Of a DNA stretch of 64,000 nucleotides, positions 25,043 to 34,188 are shown piece after piece. Position 1 is the stretch's first letter. Each line of letters starts with the position of its first letter. The position numbers were made by a program, and so were the translations under genes. The DNA lies in contig NZ_PHSN01000024.1 of NCBI RefSeq assembly GCF_002871005.1, forward strand, positions 1 to 64,000, read 5' to 3'. The notes under the pieces are model-generated. The model searched no databases. It saw only the letters and a program-made list of their open reading frames with translations, and was not told the origin of the DNA. This DNA comes from Acidimangrovimonas sediminis. GTDB lineage: Bacteria; Pseudomonadota; Alphaproteobacteria; Rhodobacterales; Rhodobacteraceae.

Positions 25043-25813
25043 ATGTATTTCAGCCAGCAATATAGACGTGACTCCAATTACAATTCTCCCTCTATTTCAA
25101 AATCCATTTCAATCAGCACCGCGGCTCATCTTCCTCCGGTCATCCCGGACGATCCCGGAATTATTCCGGACCTGAGCGTCATCATTCACCGCCCGCGCAC
25201 GACGCTTTATCGTGCAGGCGGCAAGCGGCTCTTCGATCTTGTACTGGCGTCGGCACTGCTCGCTTTCTTTCTTCCCTTCCTGGCCGTCGCCGCGCTGGTG
25301 ATCTCACTCGACGGCGGCAGGCCGGTCTTCGCGCAGATCCGCGTCGGGCGTGGTGGGCGCCCCTATCGATGCTACAAGCTGCGCTCGATGGTGCGCGACG
25401 CCGAGCCGCGGCTGGCCCGTCTGCTCGCGTCCGACCCGGAGGCCGCGACGCAATGGGCGCGCGACCAGAAGCTGACCTGCGATCCGCGGATCACCCGCCT
25501 CGGCCACCTGCTGCGCAAGTCGAGCTTCGACGAACTGCCCCAGCTCTGGAACGTCCTGCGCGGCGACATGAGCCTTGTCGGCCCGCGCCCTGTGGTGCCG
25601 GAAGAACTGTCGCGCTACGGCGGCGACGCCGATGCCTACCTGCGCCAGCGGCCGGGCGTGTCGGGCGCCTGGCAGGTCTCCGGGCGCAACGACACGACCT
25701 ATGCCCAGAGGGTCTGTCTCGACGTCGCCTATGATCGCGATGTCAGCCTGGCAACCGATCTGGGTATCCTGTTGCGCACCGTTGGTGCCGTCTTGCGGGC
25801 GACCGGAAAATGA
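25043..25813 (+). CDS. Undecaprenyl-phosphate sugar-1-phosphate transferase (ExoY-like priming enzyme)
   Basis: A 256-aa bacterial sugar transferase. KRLFDLVLASALLAFFLPFL is the membrane-associated helix. Then come the catalytic-core motifs VFAQIRVGRGGRPYRCYKLRSM, DPRITRLGHLLRKSSFDELPQLWNVL, GDMSLVGPRP and RPGVSGAWQVSGRN. Length and the single membrane hairpin fit the short ExoY-type enzymes. It loads the first sugar phosphate onto undecaprenyl phosphate at the inner membrane, starting repeat-unit assembly. ATG at 25043 is preferred (AGGGGGTG upstream); GTG at 25034 is an alternative. First gene of a rightward operon; its stop overlaps the flippase start by 4 bp. Confidence 0.93.
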   Translation: MYFSQQYRRDSNYNSPSISKSISISTAAHLPPVIPDDPGIIPDLSVIIHRPRTTLYRAGGKRLFDLVLASALLAFFLPFLAVAALVISLDGGRPVFAQIRVGRGGRPYRCYKLRSMVRDAEPRLARLLASDPEAATQWARDQKLTCDPRITRLGHLLRKSSFDELPQLWNVLRGDMSLVGPRPVVPEELSRYGGDADAYLRQRPGVSGAWQVSGRNDTTYAQRVCLDVAYDRDVSLATDLGILLRTVGAVLRATGK

Positions 25814-27351
25814 CGGTGGCCTTCGCCCCGGCCGGCTCCGGCCGGCCCGCCCCGCGCGGGGGCGGGAAGTCGCGTGGGCCGATGGGGGTGGTGGGCGGCG
25901 TCGCCTCGACCTTGGCCGCAAATTACGCGATCCGTTTCGTCAACCTCGCCATCACCGTCATCATCGCACGCGCCGTGGGCCCCGCCGGGATGGGCGTGGT
26001 CGCCGCCGCCCTGCTGACGATCGAACTGATCGACACGATCCGTGACTTCGGCCTGCGCGAGGCGCTGATCTACGAACCTGGCCTCGACCGCGACTATTTC
26101 AGCACCGCCTTTCTGGTGATCCAGTCCGTGTCGCTGGTGCAGGCCTGCGCGATGGCGGGGCTGGGTCTCTTCGGTCCTTCGATGGGGCTGAACCCGCTGC
26201 TGGCCGCGCTGCTCATCTGGCTCGCGCTGCTGTTTCCGCTCAGCGCCCTTGCCTCGCCGCAGGAGGCGATGCTGCTGCGCCATGGCCGGTTCGGGCGCCG
26301 CGCCCTGGCCGACGTCCTGGCCGTCGTGGTCAAGGCGGGGGTCGCGATCGCGCTGATCGCCGCGGGCTGGGAAGTGTGGAGCATCGTCGCCGCGATGCTG
26401 GCCTCCGTCTCCGTGCGCACCGCCTTCCTGTGGCTGCAGACCGACTGGATGCCGCAGCTGATCCGGCCCTCGCGCCGGGTTCTGGGCGGGCTGGCGCGCT
26501 ACGGCAAGCACATCGTCAGCATCAACATCATGGCGCTGGCCCGCACCAAGGCGGACCAGTACCTGATCGCGGCCCTGATGATGCCCGCCGCCCTCGGCAC
26601 TTATTTCTTGGCGGCCCGCATCCCCGAGATCGCGATCTACGGCGTCAATGTGGCGATCACCACGGTGGTGTTCCCCACCTTCTCGCGCATCGCCCGCGAA
26701 ACCGGCGACCTGCGCCCCGCCTACCTGCGTGCACTGCGGGCCTCGATGCTGCTGATGGTTCCGGTCTCGGTCGGCATCGCGGTGATCAGCACGCAGGCGG
26801 TCGAGGTGCTGTTCGGGACCGGTTGGCCCGGCGCAGCCACGGTTCTGGCGATCCTCGCGCTCGGCGGCATCCCCCTGACGCTGGGGTGGAGCTCGGGCGA
26901 CGTGTTCAAGGCCACCGGGCGGCCCGAGCTGCTGACAGCGGTGACGGTGATCGAGATGCTGATCTCGCTGCCGGTGCTGGTGCTGGTGATCCTGGTCACG
27001 CGCGACCTGGCGATGATCGCCCTCGCCATGCTGGCCTGCGAGGTGGCGGGCTGCGCGGTGCGCCTCATCTACATGCAGCGCCGCGCCGACACGCCGATCG
27101 CCGACATCCTGCGCGCCGTCGCGCCGATCCTCGGGTCGGCCGCGGTCATGGGGGCGGCGGTGCTGTCCGCACAGGGTGTGCTTGGCGCGCTGCCGCCGGT
27201 GCCGCGCCTGGGCCTGAGCGTCGCGCTGGGGATCGCCGTCTATGCCGTGCTGATCATGCTGACCGACCGCAAGAGCGTGGCCGAGCTTCGCCAGCTTCTC
27301 AAGCGCGTGCCGCCGACCGCGGCCCCCGCCAACCCAGAGGGAACCCCATGA
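25810..27351 (+). CDS. Polysaccharide repeat-unit flippase (Wzx-type, MOP superfamily)
   Basis: A 513-aa integral membrane protein with about 12-14 predicted segments, starting with a short basic N-terminus. Typical MOP features are NYAIRFVNLAITVIIARAVGPAGMGVVAAALL in the first segments and ALGTYFLAARIPEIAIYGVNVAITTVVFPTFSRIARETGD in the middle. It should carry lipid-linked repeat units across the inner membrane to the polymerase encoded at 21980-24547. Overlaps the ExoY-like gene (ATGA) and the following glycosyltransferase (ATGA), so all three are translationally coupled. Confidence 0.88.
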   Translation: MTVAFAPAGSGRPAPRGGGKSRGPMGVVGGVASTLAANYAIRFVNLAITVIIARAVGPAGMGVVAAALLTIELIDTIRDFGLREALIYEPGLDRDYFSTAFLVIQSVSLVQACAMAGLGLFGPSMGLNPLLAALLIWLALLFPLSALASPQEAMLLRHGRFGRRALADVLAVVVKAGVAIALIAAGWEVWSIVAAMLASVSVRTAFLWLQTDWMPQLIRPSRRVLGGLARYGKHIVSINIMALARTKADQYLIAALMMPAALGTYFLAARIPEIAIYGVNVAITTVVFPTFSRIARETGDLRPAYLRALRASMLLMVPVSVGIAVISTQAVEVLFGTGWPGAATVLAILALGGIPLTLGWSSGDVFKATGRPELLTAVTVIEMLISLPVLVLVILVTRDLAMIALAMLACEVAGCAVRLIYMQRRADTPIADILRAVAPILGSAAVMGAAVLSAQGVLGALPPVPRLGLSVALGIAVYAVLIMLTDRKSVAELRQLLKRVPPTAAPANPEGTP

Positions 27352-28565
27352 ACCAGATCCCGCAACCTCTGCCGCTGGCGCAACCCGCGCTTGTCCCGGC
27401 AAGCGCGTTGCACGGTGCAAGCCGCGGTCGCATCCGGCACGTCATCGACGGCCTCGGACCCGGGGGCGCGGAACGCCTGCTGGCCGCCTATCTGCCGCGG
27501 ATCGCAAGCCAGGGGTTCGAGGTCGACGTGGTGGCCCTGCAGGAGAAGTTCGGCAACCACATGCACGGCGCGCTGACCGACGGCGGCATCCCGGTGACGC
27601 GGCTCGAGGTCTCGAAGCTGCGCAACCTGCGGCAGGTTCGCAGCTTCCTGCAGAACATGCGCGCCACCGCACCCGACCTGATCCACGCACATCTGGAATT
27701 CGCCACGCTCCTCGGGTCGCTGTCGGGCCGGATGCTCAACCGTCCGGTGGTGGCGACGCTGCACACCCTCGACCTGCCGGGGCTGTCGTCGCGTCGCGAC
27801 ATGCGGCGCTGGCTGATGTACCGCACCATGGCGCGCTGGACCGACCGCACGATCTGCCTGACCAACGCCAACGCCGAAAGCGCGCGCAACAGCGGTCTCG
27901 GCCGGGCGCGCATTCTCGTGCTGCCCAACGGCGTCGAGATCGAGGATTACGACGCGCCGCCTAGGACCAGCCGCGCCGAGCTGCGCCGCAGCTTCGGCAT
28001 CGCGCCCACCGCGCCGCTGATCGTATCGGTCTGCGTGCTGCGCCCCGAGAAGGGCGTCGACCGCCTGCTGCGCGCCTTTCCCGCGATCCGCGAAGCGGTG
28101 CCCGCGGCGCATCTTCTGGTGGTCGGCGACGGCGTGATGCGTGCGAAGTGGGAGGAGCTCGCCTGGTCCGAGGGGATCGCCGACCGCGTGCATTTCGCGG
28201 GCCAGCGCCGTGACGTGGCCGACATCATGCGCGCGGCCGACCTGTTCGCGCTGCCCACCCTGTTCGACGCCCAGCCGACCGTGGTCATGGAGGCGATGGC
28301 AGCGCGCCTGCCGGTGGTCGCAAGCCACGTGGGCGGCATCCCCGACATGGTCGAGGATGGCATCACCGGCAGGCTGGTGCGGCCCGACAATCCTTCTGCA
28401 CTGGCCCGCGCGATCATCCCTCTGCTGGCCGACCCGGCGCTGGCGCAAGGCTATGGCGCCGCCGGGCGCCAGCGGGTCGAGACCGATTTCTCGATGGACC
28501 GCCAGATCGCCAAGCTCTGCACCCTCTACGACGGGCTGATCGAGGCAAACAGGTGGCAACGATGA
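27348..28565 (+). CDS. Glycosyltransferase family 4
   Basis: A 405-aa GT-B enzyme. RIRHVIDGLGPGGAERLLAAYL near the start is the acceptor-side glycine loop. IHAHLEFATLLGSLSGR, VLPNGVEIEDYDAP, VCVLRPEKGVDRLLRAFP and the retaining GT4 signature PTVVMEAMAARLPVVASHVGGIPDMV follow. ATG at 27348 overlaps the flippase stop. A much longer open frame runs upstream in the same phase, but it only shadows the flippase gene. Cytoplasmic; adds one sugar to the lipid-linked repeat unit. The stop overlaps the next glycosyltransferase start. Confidence 0.92.
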   Translation: MNQIPQPLPLAQPALVPASALHGASRGRIRHVIDGLGPGGAERLLAAYLPRIASQGFEVDVVALQEKFGNHMHGALTDGGIPVTRLEVSKLRNLRQVRSFLQNMRATAPDLIHAHLEFATLLGSLSGRMLNRPVVATLHTLDLPGLSSRRDMRRWLMYRTMARWTDRTICLTNANAESARNSGLGRARILVLPNGVEIEDYDAPPRTSRAELRRSFGIAPTAPLIVSVCVLRPEKGVDRLLRAFPAIREAVPAAHLLVVGDGVMRAKWEELAWSEGIADRVHFAGQRRDVADIMRAADLFALPTLFDAQPTVVMEAMAARLPVVASHVGGIPDMVEDGITGRLVRPDNPSALARAIIPLLADPALAQGYGAAGRQRVETDFSMDRQIAKLCTLYDGLIEANRWQR

Positions 28566-29848
28566 AGATCGTCCTGGTCGAGACGGACAGCCGCGGCGGC
28601 CTGATCCACTTCGCCTATCAGCTGGCCGACGCGCTGGCCGGGCAAGGGGCCGACGTGACGCTGATCACCGCCACGGATTACGAGCTGGCCGACCTGCCGC
28701 ATCGGTTCCGCGTGCTGCCGGTCCTGCGCCTCTGGCCGGGGGTCGAGGCCCCGGCGGCAACGCAGCTCGGCGCCTGGCTGCGCCGCCGGCTCTGGCCCCT
28801 GCGCCGCGCCGGCCGGGCCCTCGTGCTGGCGCGCGAATGGGCCCGGATCACGCGCACGATCCGCGCCCTCGGCCCCGACGTCGTGCTGTTCAGCTCGATC
28901 CGGTTCCGCTTCCTGTCGGTATTCCTGCGGCTGATCGCGCGCGGCGGGTCCCGCCCAGGTGCCGGGGGCGGCCCGCGGCTGGCGCAGATCTGCCACGAAT
29001 TTTCCAACCGCGAGGCCGGGGGCGGCCCGCTCGGCCGTGTGCTCGATCTGGTGTTCCCGAGCCCCTACTCCGCGTTCTCGACCATCTTCCTGTTCTCGGA
29101 AGCCGCCGGGCGCGACTTCTGCCGCCTGTTCCCGGAAGAGGCCGCCAAGGTTCGCGTTCTGCCGCACGGCCCCGAACTCCTGTTCGGAGAGACCAACGCC
29201 GATCGCGCCCGGCTGGCCAGCCGCTACCACGTCCGGCCCGGCGAGAAGCTGGTGCTGATGTTCGGCGGCCTGCGTCCCAGCAAGGGCGCGGAGGATCTGG
29301 TCGAGGGCTTCGCCCGGATCGCCGGCCGGCCCTCCGTCAGGCTGCTGATCGCGGGCTATCCCAGCCGAGAGTTCGACCGCGAGGGTCTCCTCGCCCGGGT
29401 CGAACGGCTCGGCCTGTCGGCACAGGTCACGGTCGACTTCCGCTATCTGGGGCTCTCGGAGCTGGGCACCCTGATCCGCCGCGCCGACGTGGTGGCCTTT
29501 CCCTACCGCAGCGCGACCTCAAGCGGCGCCCTGGCCCTCGCGATGAGCCTTGGCCGCCCGGTGGTCGCCACCGCCGTCGGCGGCCTTGCCGATGCGGTGG
29601 ACGATCGCGTGACCGGGCGGCTGGTCCCGCCGGGCGATGCAGAGGCCCTTGGCCGGGCGATCGGCGCCCTGCTCGACGATCCGGCCGGCGCCGCCGGGAT
29701 GGCCGCAAACGGCCGCGAGGTGATGCTGACCGAACGCTCCTGGTCCTCGATCGCGGCGCGCATGCTGCGCGGCCTCGACAGCGACCGGGGCGTCGACCTG
29801 CCCGCCAGGGCACGGCCCCGCCCGCCCCTTCACTCCACGCAGACCTGA
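28562..29848 (+). CDS. Glycosyltransferase (GT4-like)
   Basis: A 428-aa protein starting MKIVLVETDSRGGLIHFAYQLADAL. The donor half contains LVLMFGGLRPSKGAEDLVEGF, RLLIAGYPSREFDR and YRSATSSGALALAMSLGRPVVAT. The usual E-x7-E of GT4 is replaced by a SSGALALAM segment, a pattern seen in some GT4 relatives, so the sugar donor cannot be guessed. ATG at 28562 (overlapping the previous TGA) is preferred to GTG at 28553. Fourth gene of the rightward operon; a 19-bp gap with GAAAGAGAGG leads to the next gene. Confidence 0.82.
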   Translation: MKIVLVETDSRGGLIHFAYQLADALAGQGADVTLITATDYELADLPHRFRVLPVLRLWPGVEAPAATQLGAWLRRRLWPLRRAGRALVLAREWARITRTIRALGPDVVLFSSIRFRFLSVFLRLIARGGSRPGAGGGPRLAQICHEFSNREAGGGPLGRVLDLVFPSPYSAFSTIFLFSEAAGRDFCRLFPEEAAKVRVLPHGPELLFGETNADRARLASRYHVRPGEKLVLMFGGLRPSKGAEDLVEGFARIAGRPSVRLLIAGYPSREFDREGLLARVERLGLSAQVTVDFRYLGLSELGTLIRRADVVAFPYRSATSSGALALAMSLGRPVVATAVGGLADAVDDRVTGRLVPPGDAEALGRAIGALLDDPAGAAGMAANGREVMLTERSWSSIAARMLRGLDSDRGVDLPARARPRPPLHSTQT

Positions 29849-29867
29849 CAGAAAGAGAGGGATCGAG

Positions 29868-30920
29868 ATGAACCGCGCGGTACTTCGCCTTCCCGGTCCG
29901 AGATTACCCGGCATCCACCGCTTCCGGCGCGAATTCTGGACCATCGGGATCGTTCCGCAATCCATGGACAGCATCATCGCCCACGGCCTGCGCGCCGAAC
30001 CGCGGTGGCTCTCGCCCGCGGCAAACACCTTCCTCGCCGATCCCTTCGGCCTCGTCCTGCCCGACGGGCGCCGCTGCGTCTATGCCGAGCGGCTGTGCTA
30101 TTCCGGCGAGGGGGCGCACAACGGCAAGGGCGACATCGTCATGGCCTGCCTCGATGCCGACGAGGCCGCGCAGGATGGCGGCGAAGGGGATGGCAAGGGC
30201 GCGTGGGGGGGCGGCACCCCCGCGCCGCTGCACGCCGCGCTGAATGCCGGGCGGTTCCGGCCCTCGGTCACCCTGCCTCACCACCTGTCCTATCCCTCGC
30301 TTCTGGAATGCGACGGCCGCTGGCTGCTGTTCGCCGAATGCTCGGAGTCGAACGGCCTCGTCTGCTTCACCGCCGACAGCCCGGACGGCCCCTGGGGCGA
30401 TCGCCGCCGCCTGATGCCGGGCACGCCGGTGATCGACCCGACCGTGATCGCGCATGAAGGGCTTTGGTACCTGTTCTGCACCCATCGGGGCGACCAGCCG
30501 CAATCGCGGTTGCAGCTTTACACCGCCGACCATCCGCTGGGCCCGTGGCGCGCCCATCCCGCCAGCCCGGTCAAGACCGACCGCGGGTCGGCCCGGCCGG
30601 CGGGGCCGGTGTTCCGCGGCGCCGACGGGCACCTGTACCGCCCCGGGCAGGATTGCCGCCACACCTATGGCGGCGCGGTGATGATCCACCGGATCGACCG
30701 CCTGACCCCCGAGGAGTTCGCGGAAACGCCGGTGCGTCACCTCGCCCCCGTGCCGGGGCCATGGGGCCACGGGCTGCACACGATCTGCGCCTTCGGGGAC
30801 GAGACCCTGATCGACGGCAAGGGCTACCGCTGGTCGATCACCGAGCCACTCGACAATCCACGCCGCCAGCGCCGCGAAAAGGCGCGCTGGCAAGCAACGC
30901 TTCAGCAAGGAGGGCATTAG
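29868..30920 (+). CDS. Beta-propeller protein, GINT1 N-terminal domain-like, in the exopolysaccharide operon
   Basis: A 350-aa soluble protein without signal peptide. The repeated pattern of short blades (FLADPFGLVLPDGRRCVYAE, YPSLLECDGRWLLFAE, VIDPTVIAHEGLWYLFCT, HRGDQPQSRLQLYTAD, GPVFRGADGHLYRPGQDC) indicates a five-bladed beta-propeller like GH43/GH32 folds. It most resembles the domain found at the N-terminus of plant glucosamine inositolphosphorylceramide transferase (GINT1) and in many bacterial polysaccharide loci. The bacterial role is not established; glycan binding or transfer is likely. A Gly/Asp-rich insert sits near residues 103-118. Its stop is 1 bp before galE, so the two are co-transcribed. 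Confidence 0.6.
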   Translation: MNRAVLRLPGPRLPGIHRFRREFWTIGIVPQSMDSIIAHGLRAEPRWLSPAANTFLADPFGLVLPDGRRCVYAERLCYSGEGAHNGKGDIVMACLDADEAAQDGGEGDGKGAWGGGTPAPLHAALNAGRFRPSVTLPHHLSYPSLLECDGRWLLFAECSESNGLVCFTADSPDGPWGDRRRLMPGTPVIDPTVIAHEGLWYLFCTHRGDQPQSRLQLYTADHPLGPWRAHPASPVKTDRGSARPAGPVFRGADGHLYRPGQDCRHTYGGAVMIHRIDRLTPEEFAETPVRHLAPVPGPWGHGLHTICAFGDETLIDGKGYRWSITEPLDNPRRQRREKARWQATLQQGGH

Positions 30921-30921
30921 A

Positions 30922-31947
30922 ATGGCTGACCGGATCCTTCTCACCGGTGGCGCAGGCTACATCGGATCGCATATCTACCTCGACCTTGTCGCGGCCGGCT
31001 TCGACCCCGTCATCTACGACAACTTCAGCAATGCCGACGTCGCCGTGCTCGACGCGCTGAAACAGATCACCCAGCGCCGGGTCGACGTGGTGCGCGCGGA
31101 CGTGCGCAATGGCACGGCCCTGCGGGCGGTGCTCTCGCGCGGTGGCTTCGCCGGCGTGATCCACCTCGCCGCGCTGAAATCGGTGCCCGAGTCGGTCAGC
31201 AGCCCCCGGGCCTATTTCGACAACAACCTCGGCGGGCTGATCACACTGATGCAGGCGATGGACGACGCCGGGGTCAACCGGCTGGTGTTCTCGTCCAGCG
31301 CCACGGTCTACGGCACGCCCGAGACCGTGCCGATCCCCGAGACCGCGGGGCGCGACTACACCAACCCCTACGGTTTCACCAAGCTGGCCAGCGAACAGAT
31401 GCTGGAGATGGTCGCCGCGGCGGAACCGCGCTGGAGCATCGGCGCGCTGCGCTACTTCAACCCCGCCGGCGCGCACAGCTCCGGCCTGATCGGCGAGACG
31501 CCGTCGGAAAAGACCACGAACCTCTTCCCCGCGATCGCCCGGGTGGCACTGGGGCAGCTCCCCCGGCTGACGGTGTTCGGCGACGATTACGACACGCCCG
31601 ACGGCAGCGCCGAGCGCGACTTCATCCACATCGAGGACCTCGCGGCGGGCCACGTGCTGTCGCTGCGGCGGCTGATCGAGGACGGCCACAGCCATTGCGT
31701 GAACCTCGGCACCGGTCGGGGGCACACGGTCCTCGAGGTGCTGCACGCCTTCGCGAAGGCCTCGGGCCAGGAGATCCCGCACGTCCTTGCGCCGCGCAGG
31801 CCCGGCGACGTTGCCCGCTCGGTCGCCGACCCTGCGATGGCCGAGACGGTGCTGGGCTTCCGCGCCCGCCGCTCGCTGGAGGAGATGTGCAAATCCACCT
31901 GGCGGATGCTCGAACAGACTCACCCAGGCGCCCGCGACGCGGCCTGA
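30922..31947 (+). CDS. galE: UDP-glucose 4-epimerase
   Basis: A 341-aa extended short-chain dehydrogenase. The NAD-binding TGGAGYIGSH is at residues 8-17. Then come HLAALKSVPESV, the catalytic Ser in FSSSATVYG, Tyr-x3-Lys in NPYGFTKLASEQ, and FNPAGAH. The usual RDYIHV motif reads RDFIHI. It makes UDP-galactose (and possibly UDP-GalNAc) for the exopolysaccharide repeat unit. Last gene of the rightward operon. A short palindrome GTGCATTTTGCAC lies just after the stop (31950-31962) but is not a typical terminator. Confidence 0.93.
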   Translation: MADRILLTGGAGYIGSHIYLDLVAAGFDPVIYDNFSNADVAVLDALKQITQRRVDVVRADVRNGTALRAVLSRGGFAGVIHLAALKSVPESVSSPRAYFDNNLGGLITLMQAMDDAGVNRLVFSSSATVYGTPETVPIPETAGRDYTNPYGFTKLASEQMLEMVAAAEPRWSIGALRYFNPAGAHSSGLIGETPSEKTTNLFPAIARVALGQLPRLTVFGDDYDTPDGSAERDFIHIEDLAAGHVLSLRRLIEDGHSHCVNLGTGRGHTVLEVLHAFAKASGQEIPHVLAPRRPGDVARSVADPAMAETVLGFRARRSLEEMCKSTWRMLEQTHPGARDAA

Positions 31948-32072
31948 CCGTGCATTTTGCACCCCTGAGGTGATACGCCACAGCCAGATTCCACCATAAG
32001 GTTTTTCAACCCCCGGTCGACGCTTGGATTCAGGTGGTCGGACTCGACAAGTAATGGCGAAATGTATGAACT

Positions 32073-32115
32073 GAACATGAAGGTGGTGGTTCGCCGCGCC
32101 GGGCGGCGAATGTTC
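32073..32115 (+). promoter_or_regulatory. Nested hairpin in the leader of the hybrid kinase gene
   Basis: Outer arms GAACAT (32073-32078) and ATGTTC (32110-32115) enclose a perfect 8-bp stem TTCGCCGC (32090-32097) / GCGGCGAA (32103-32110) with a 5-nt loop. It ends 20 bp before the start codon at 32136. It could fold in the leader mRNA or be an operator; no ligand-binding RNA family was recognised. Confidence 0.45.
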
Positions 32116-32135
32116 GTTCAGCTGGGGTCTGGTCC

Positions 32136-34166
32136 ATGAGCGACAGCAACTCGGTAACGGGTGCCGGAGTGCGCGGCATGTCGGAAACGCGGGGCAGCAC
32201 GCCTGCCACCGCCCCGCCGGACCTCCCCCCGCCATCCCGCCCCGGCACTGCCGACATTCCGACGCCCGGTCCCAGCCTGGTGATCGACCGCGGGCATCGG
32301 CTGGTCGAGGTGTCCGACGGCGCGCAGCCCTATCTTCAGCCAGCGGGGGAAGACGCCTCGGGCGTGGCATTCGAACGGATCCACCCCGATCTGATCGCCG
32401 GGCTGGCGCAGGGTCTGAACCGGGCCTTCCTCGGCGGCGAGGCGACGGTGACCGCCCCCCATAGCTTTTCCGTCGAGGGCAGGCTGCGGCAGGTCACACT
32501 CTTCATCCAGCCGATCCTCGGCGACGCGCGGGTCGAGAGGGCGCTGATCACCCTGCTAGACGGCGGCCCCGCCCCCGCGACCGACCCGCTTGCCGCCCCC
32601 CCGAAACCCCGGGAACCTGCCCGCCCGCGGCCGGAGCGGCACCCCGCCGACGAGAGGCACGGCAGAACGGACAGGGGTGGCGGGGCGCTGTGCGACAATC
32701 TCCAGACCCTCGTCGACGCGACCTCCTTCTCGGTCTACCGGATGAGCCCGGACTGGTCCGAACTGCGGATGCTCAAGGGCAAGGGCTTCCTGAAAGACGC
32801 CCCCAATCCGGTGACCGGCTGGATGGATCTCTACATCCCGGCCGAAGACCGGGCGACGGTGAAGGCCACGATCGCCCGCGCAGTCGCGACCGGCAAGGTG
32901 TTCGAGCTTGAGCATCCGATCCTGCTGCCCGACGGGGGGCGCGGCTGGGTGCTGTCGCGCGCGGTGCCGATCACCGGCAAGGACGGCAAGGTCGTGGAAT
33001 GGTTCGGCGCGGCCAGTGACGCCACCGCCCGGCGCGCCGCGCTGGAGGAACTGGGACGGGCGCGGAAGATGGAGGCGATCGGCCGCCTGGCCGGCAGCAT
33101 CGCGCATGATTTCAACAACCTCCTCACGGTGATCGCTGCGAACCTCGAACTTGCCGACATGCGGCTCAAGGATCCGCAGACACGAAGCCTTCTCGAACGC
33201 GCGACACGGGCGGTAGAGCTGGGCACAAGCTTCAACCGCCGGCTGCTGTCGCTCGTCGGGGGGCGCCAGCCGGCACCGCAGCGGGTGGATCTCAACGCCC
33301 GAGTCAGCGACCTTTGCCGCCTGCTCGACCGCGCCATCAGCGAACGGATCGAGCTTCACACCAGGCTCGCAGAGGATCTCTGGCCGGTCCGCGTGGATGC
33401 CGGCGATCTCGACAGCGCGGTGATGAACCTCGTGCTGAACGCCCGCGACGCGATGGCCGAGGGTGGGCGCATCGACGTGAGCACCGCCAACATCGCCCTC
33501 GGTGCCGCCGAGGCCGCGACGATGGCCGGTGCCCGGTCTGGCGACTTCGTCAGGATAAGCGTGAAGGACAACGGCACTGGCATGTGCCGCGAGACGATGG
33601 AACGTGCGACGGAGGCGTTCTTTTCCACCAAGCACGACAGCACCGGAACCGGGCTTGGCCTCTACAGCGTTCAGGGCTTCCTGCATGCGGCGGGTGGTTT
33701 CCTGCATCTCTCCAGCACGCTGGGCACGGGCAGCGCGGTCAGCCTCTACCTGCCGCGCGACCTTGCCGTGCCGGATCGGGCCGACCCCGCGGCCACTGCC
33801 GCGCCACGCCATGGCGCGGGCGAGACGATCCTGGTGGTCGAGGACGATACCCACCTGCGCGAGGTGCTCTGCGAACGGCTGACGGTGCTGGGCTACCGCC
33901 CCCTGGCGGCACGCAGCGCGGCGGAGGCGATGACGCTGCTGTCCGCAGGCACCGAGGTGAGCCTGGTGCTGAGCGATGTCGCGATGCCCGGGCGCATGAA
34001 CGGCCACGGCCTTGCCCGCTGGATCGCGGCGCATCGGCCCGGTGTCCGCGTTCTGCTGACCTCCGCGATGGAGCCGGAGACCGTGCCGGAGGCCAAGACC
34101 CCGATCCTTGCCAAGCCCTACAGCAGCGCCCAGCTGGCCCGGTCGTTGCAGCGGGCGCTTGCCTGA
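32136..34166 (+). CDS. Hybrid sensor histidine kinase/response regulator (PAS - HisKA - HATPase - REC)
   Basis: A 676-aa cytoplasmic protein with no membrane segments. The first ~45 residues are low complexity. A weak PAS-like region covers about 45-150, a PAS fold about 185-300 (FSVYRMSPDWSELRML, FELEHPILLPDGGRGWVLSRAVPI), and HisKA has His324 in GSIAHDFNNLLTVI. HATPase has N-box MNLVLNARDAM, KDNGTGM and GTGLGLYSV. The receiver has Asp614 in LVLSDVAMPG. The HDFNN box is typical of alphaproteobacterial hybrid kinases. Signal is unknown; the soluble PAS suggests a cytoplasmic or redox cue. It lies beside an FNR-like regulator and a response regulator gene, possible partners. No strong ribosome binding site precedes the ATG. 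Confidence 0.88.
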   Translation: MSDSNSVTGAGVRGMSETRGSTPATAPPDLPPPSRPGTADIPTPGPSLVIDRGHRLVEVSDGAQPYLQPAGEDASGVAFERIHPDLIAGLAQGLNRAFLGGEATVTAPHSFSVEGRLRQVTLFIQPILGDARVERALITLLDGGPAPATDPLAAPPKPREPARPRPERHPADERHGRTDRGGGALCDNLQTLVDATSFSVYRMSPDWSELRMLKGKGFLKDAPNPVTGWMDLYIPAEDRATVKATIARAVATGKVFELEHPILLPDGGRGWVLSRAVPITGKDGKVVEWFGAASDATARRAALEELGRARKMEAIGRLAGSIAHDFNNLLTVIAANLELADMRLKDPQTRSLLERATRAVELGTSFNRRLLSLVGGRQPAPQRVDLNARVSDLCRLLDRAISERIELHTRLAEDLWPVRVDAGDLDSAVMNLVLNARDAMAEGGRIDVSTANIALGAAEAATMAGARSGDFVRISVKDNGTGMCRETMERATEAFFSTKHDSTGTGLGLYSVQGFLHAAGGFLHLSSTLGTGSAVSLYLPRDLAVPDRADPAATAAPRHGAGETILVVEDDTHLREVLCERLTVLGYRPLAARSAAEAMTLLSAGTEVSLVLSDVAMPGRMNGHGLARWIAAHRPGVRVLLTSAMEPETVPEAKTPILAKPYSSAQLARSLQRALA

Positions 34167-34188
34167 CCGTGCGCGCCCGCCCGCCTCT

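Noticed and set aside
31950-31962. Palindrome GTGCATTTTGCAC after galE as a fourth copy of the GGACA operator
   Set aside because: Shares only the CA-TTT-TG centre; the outer bases differ and it stands alone without phasing.
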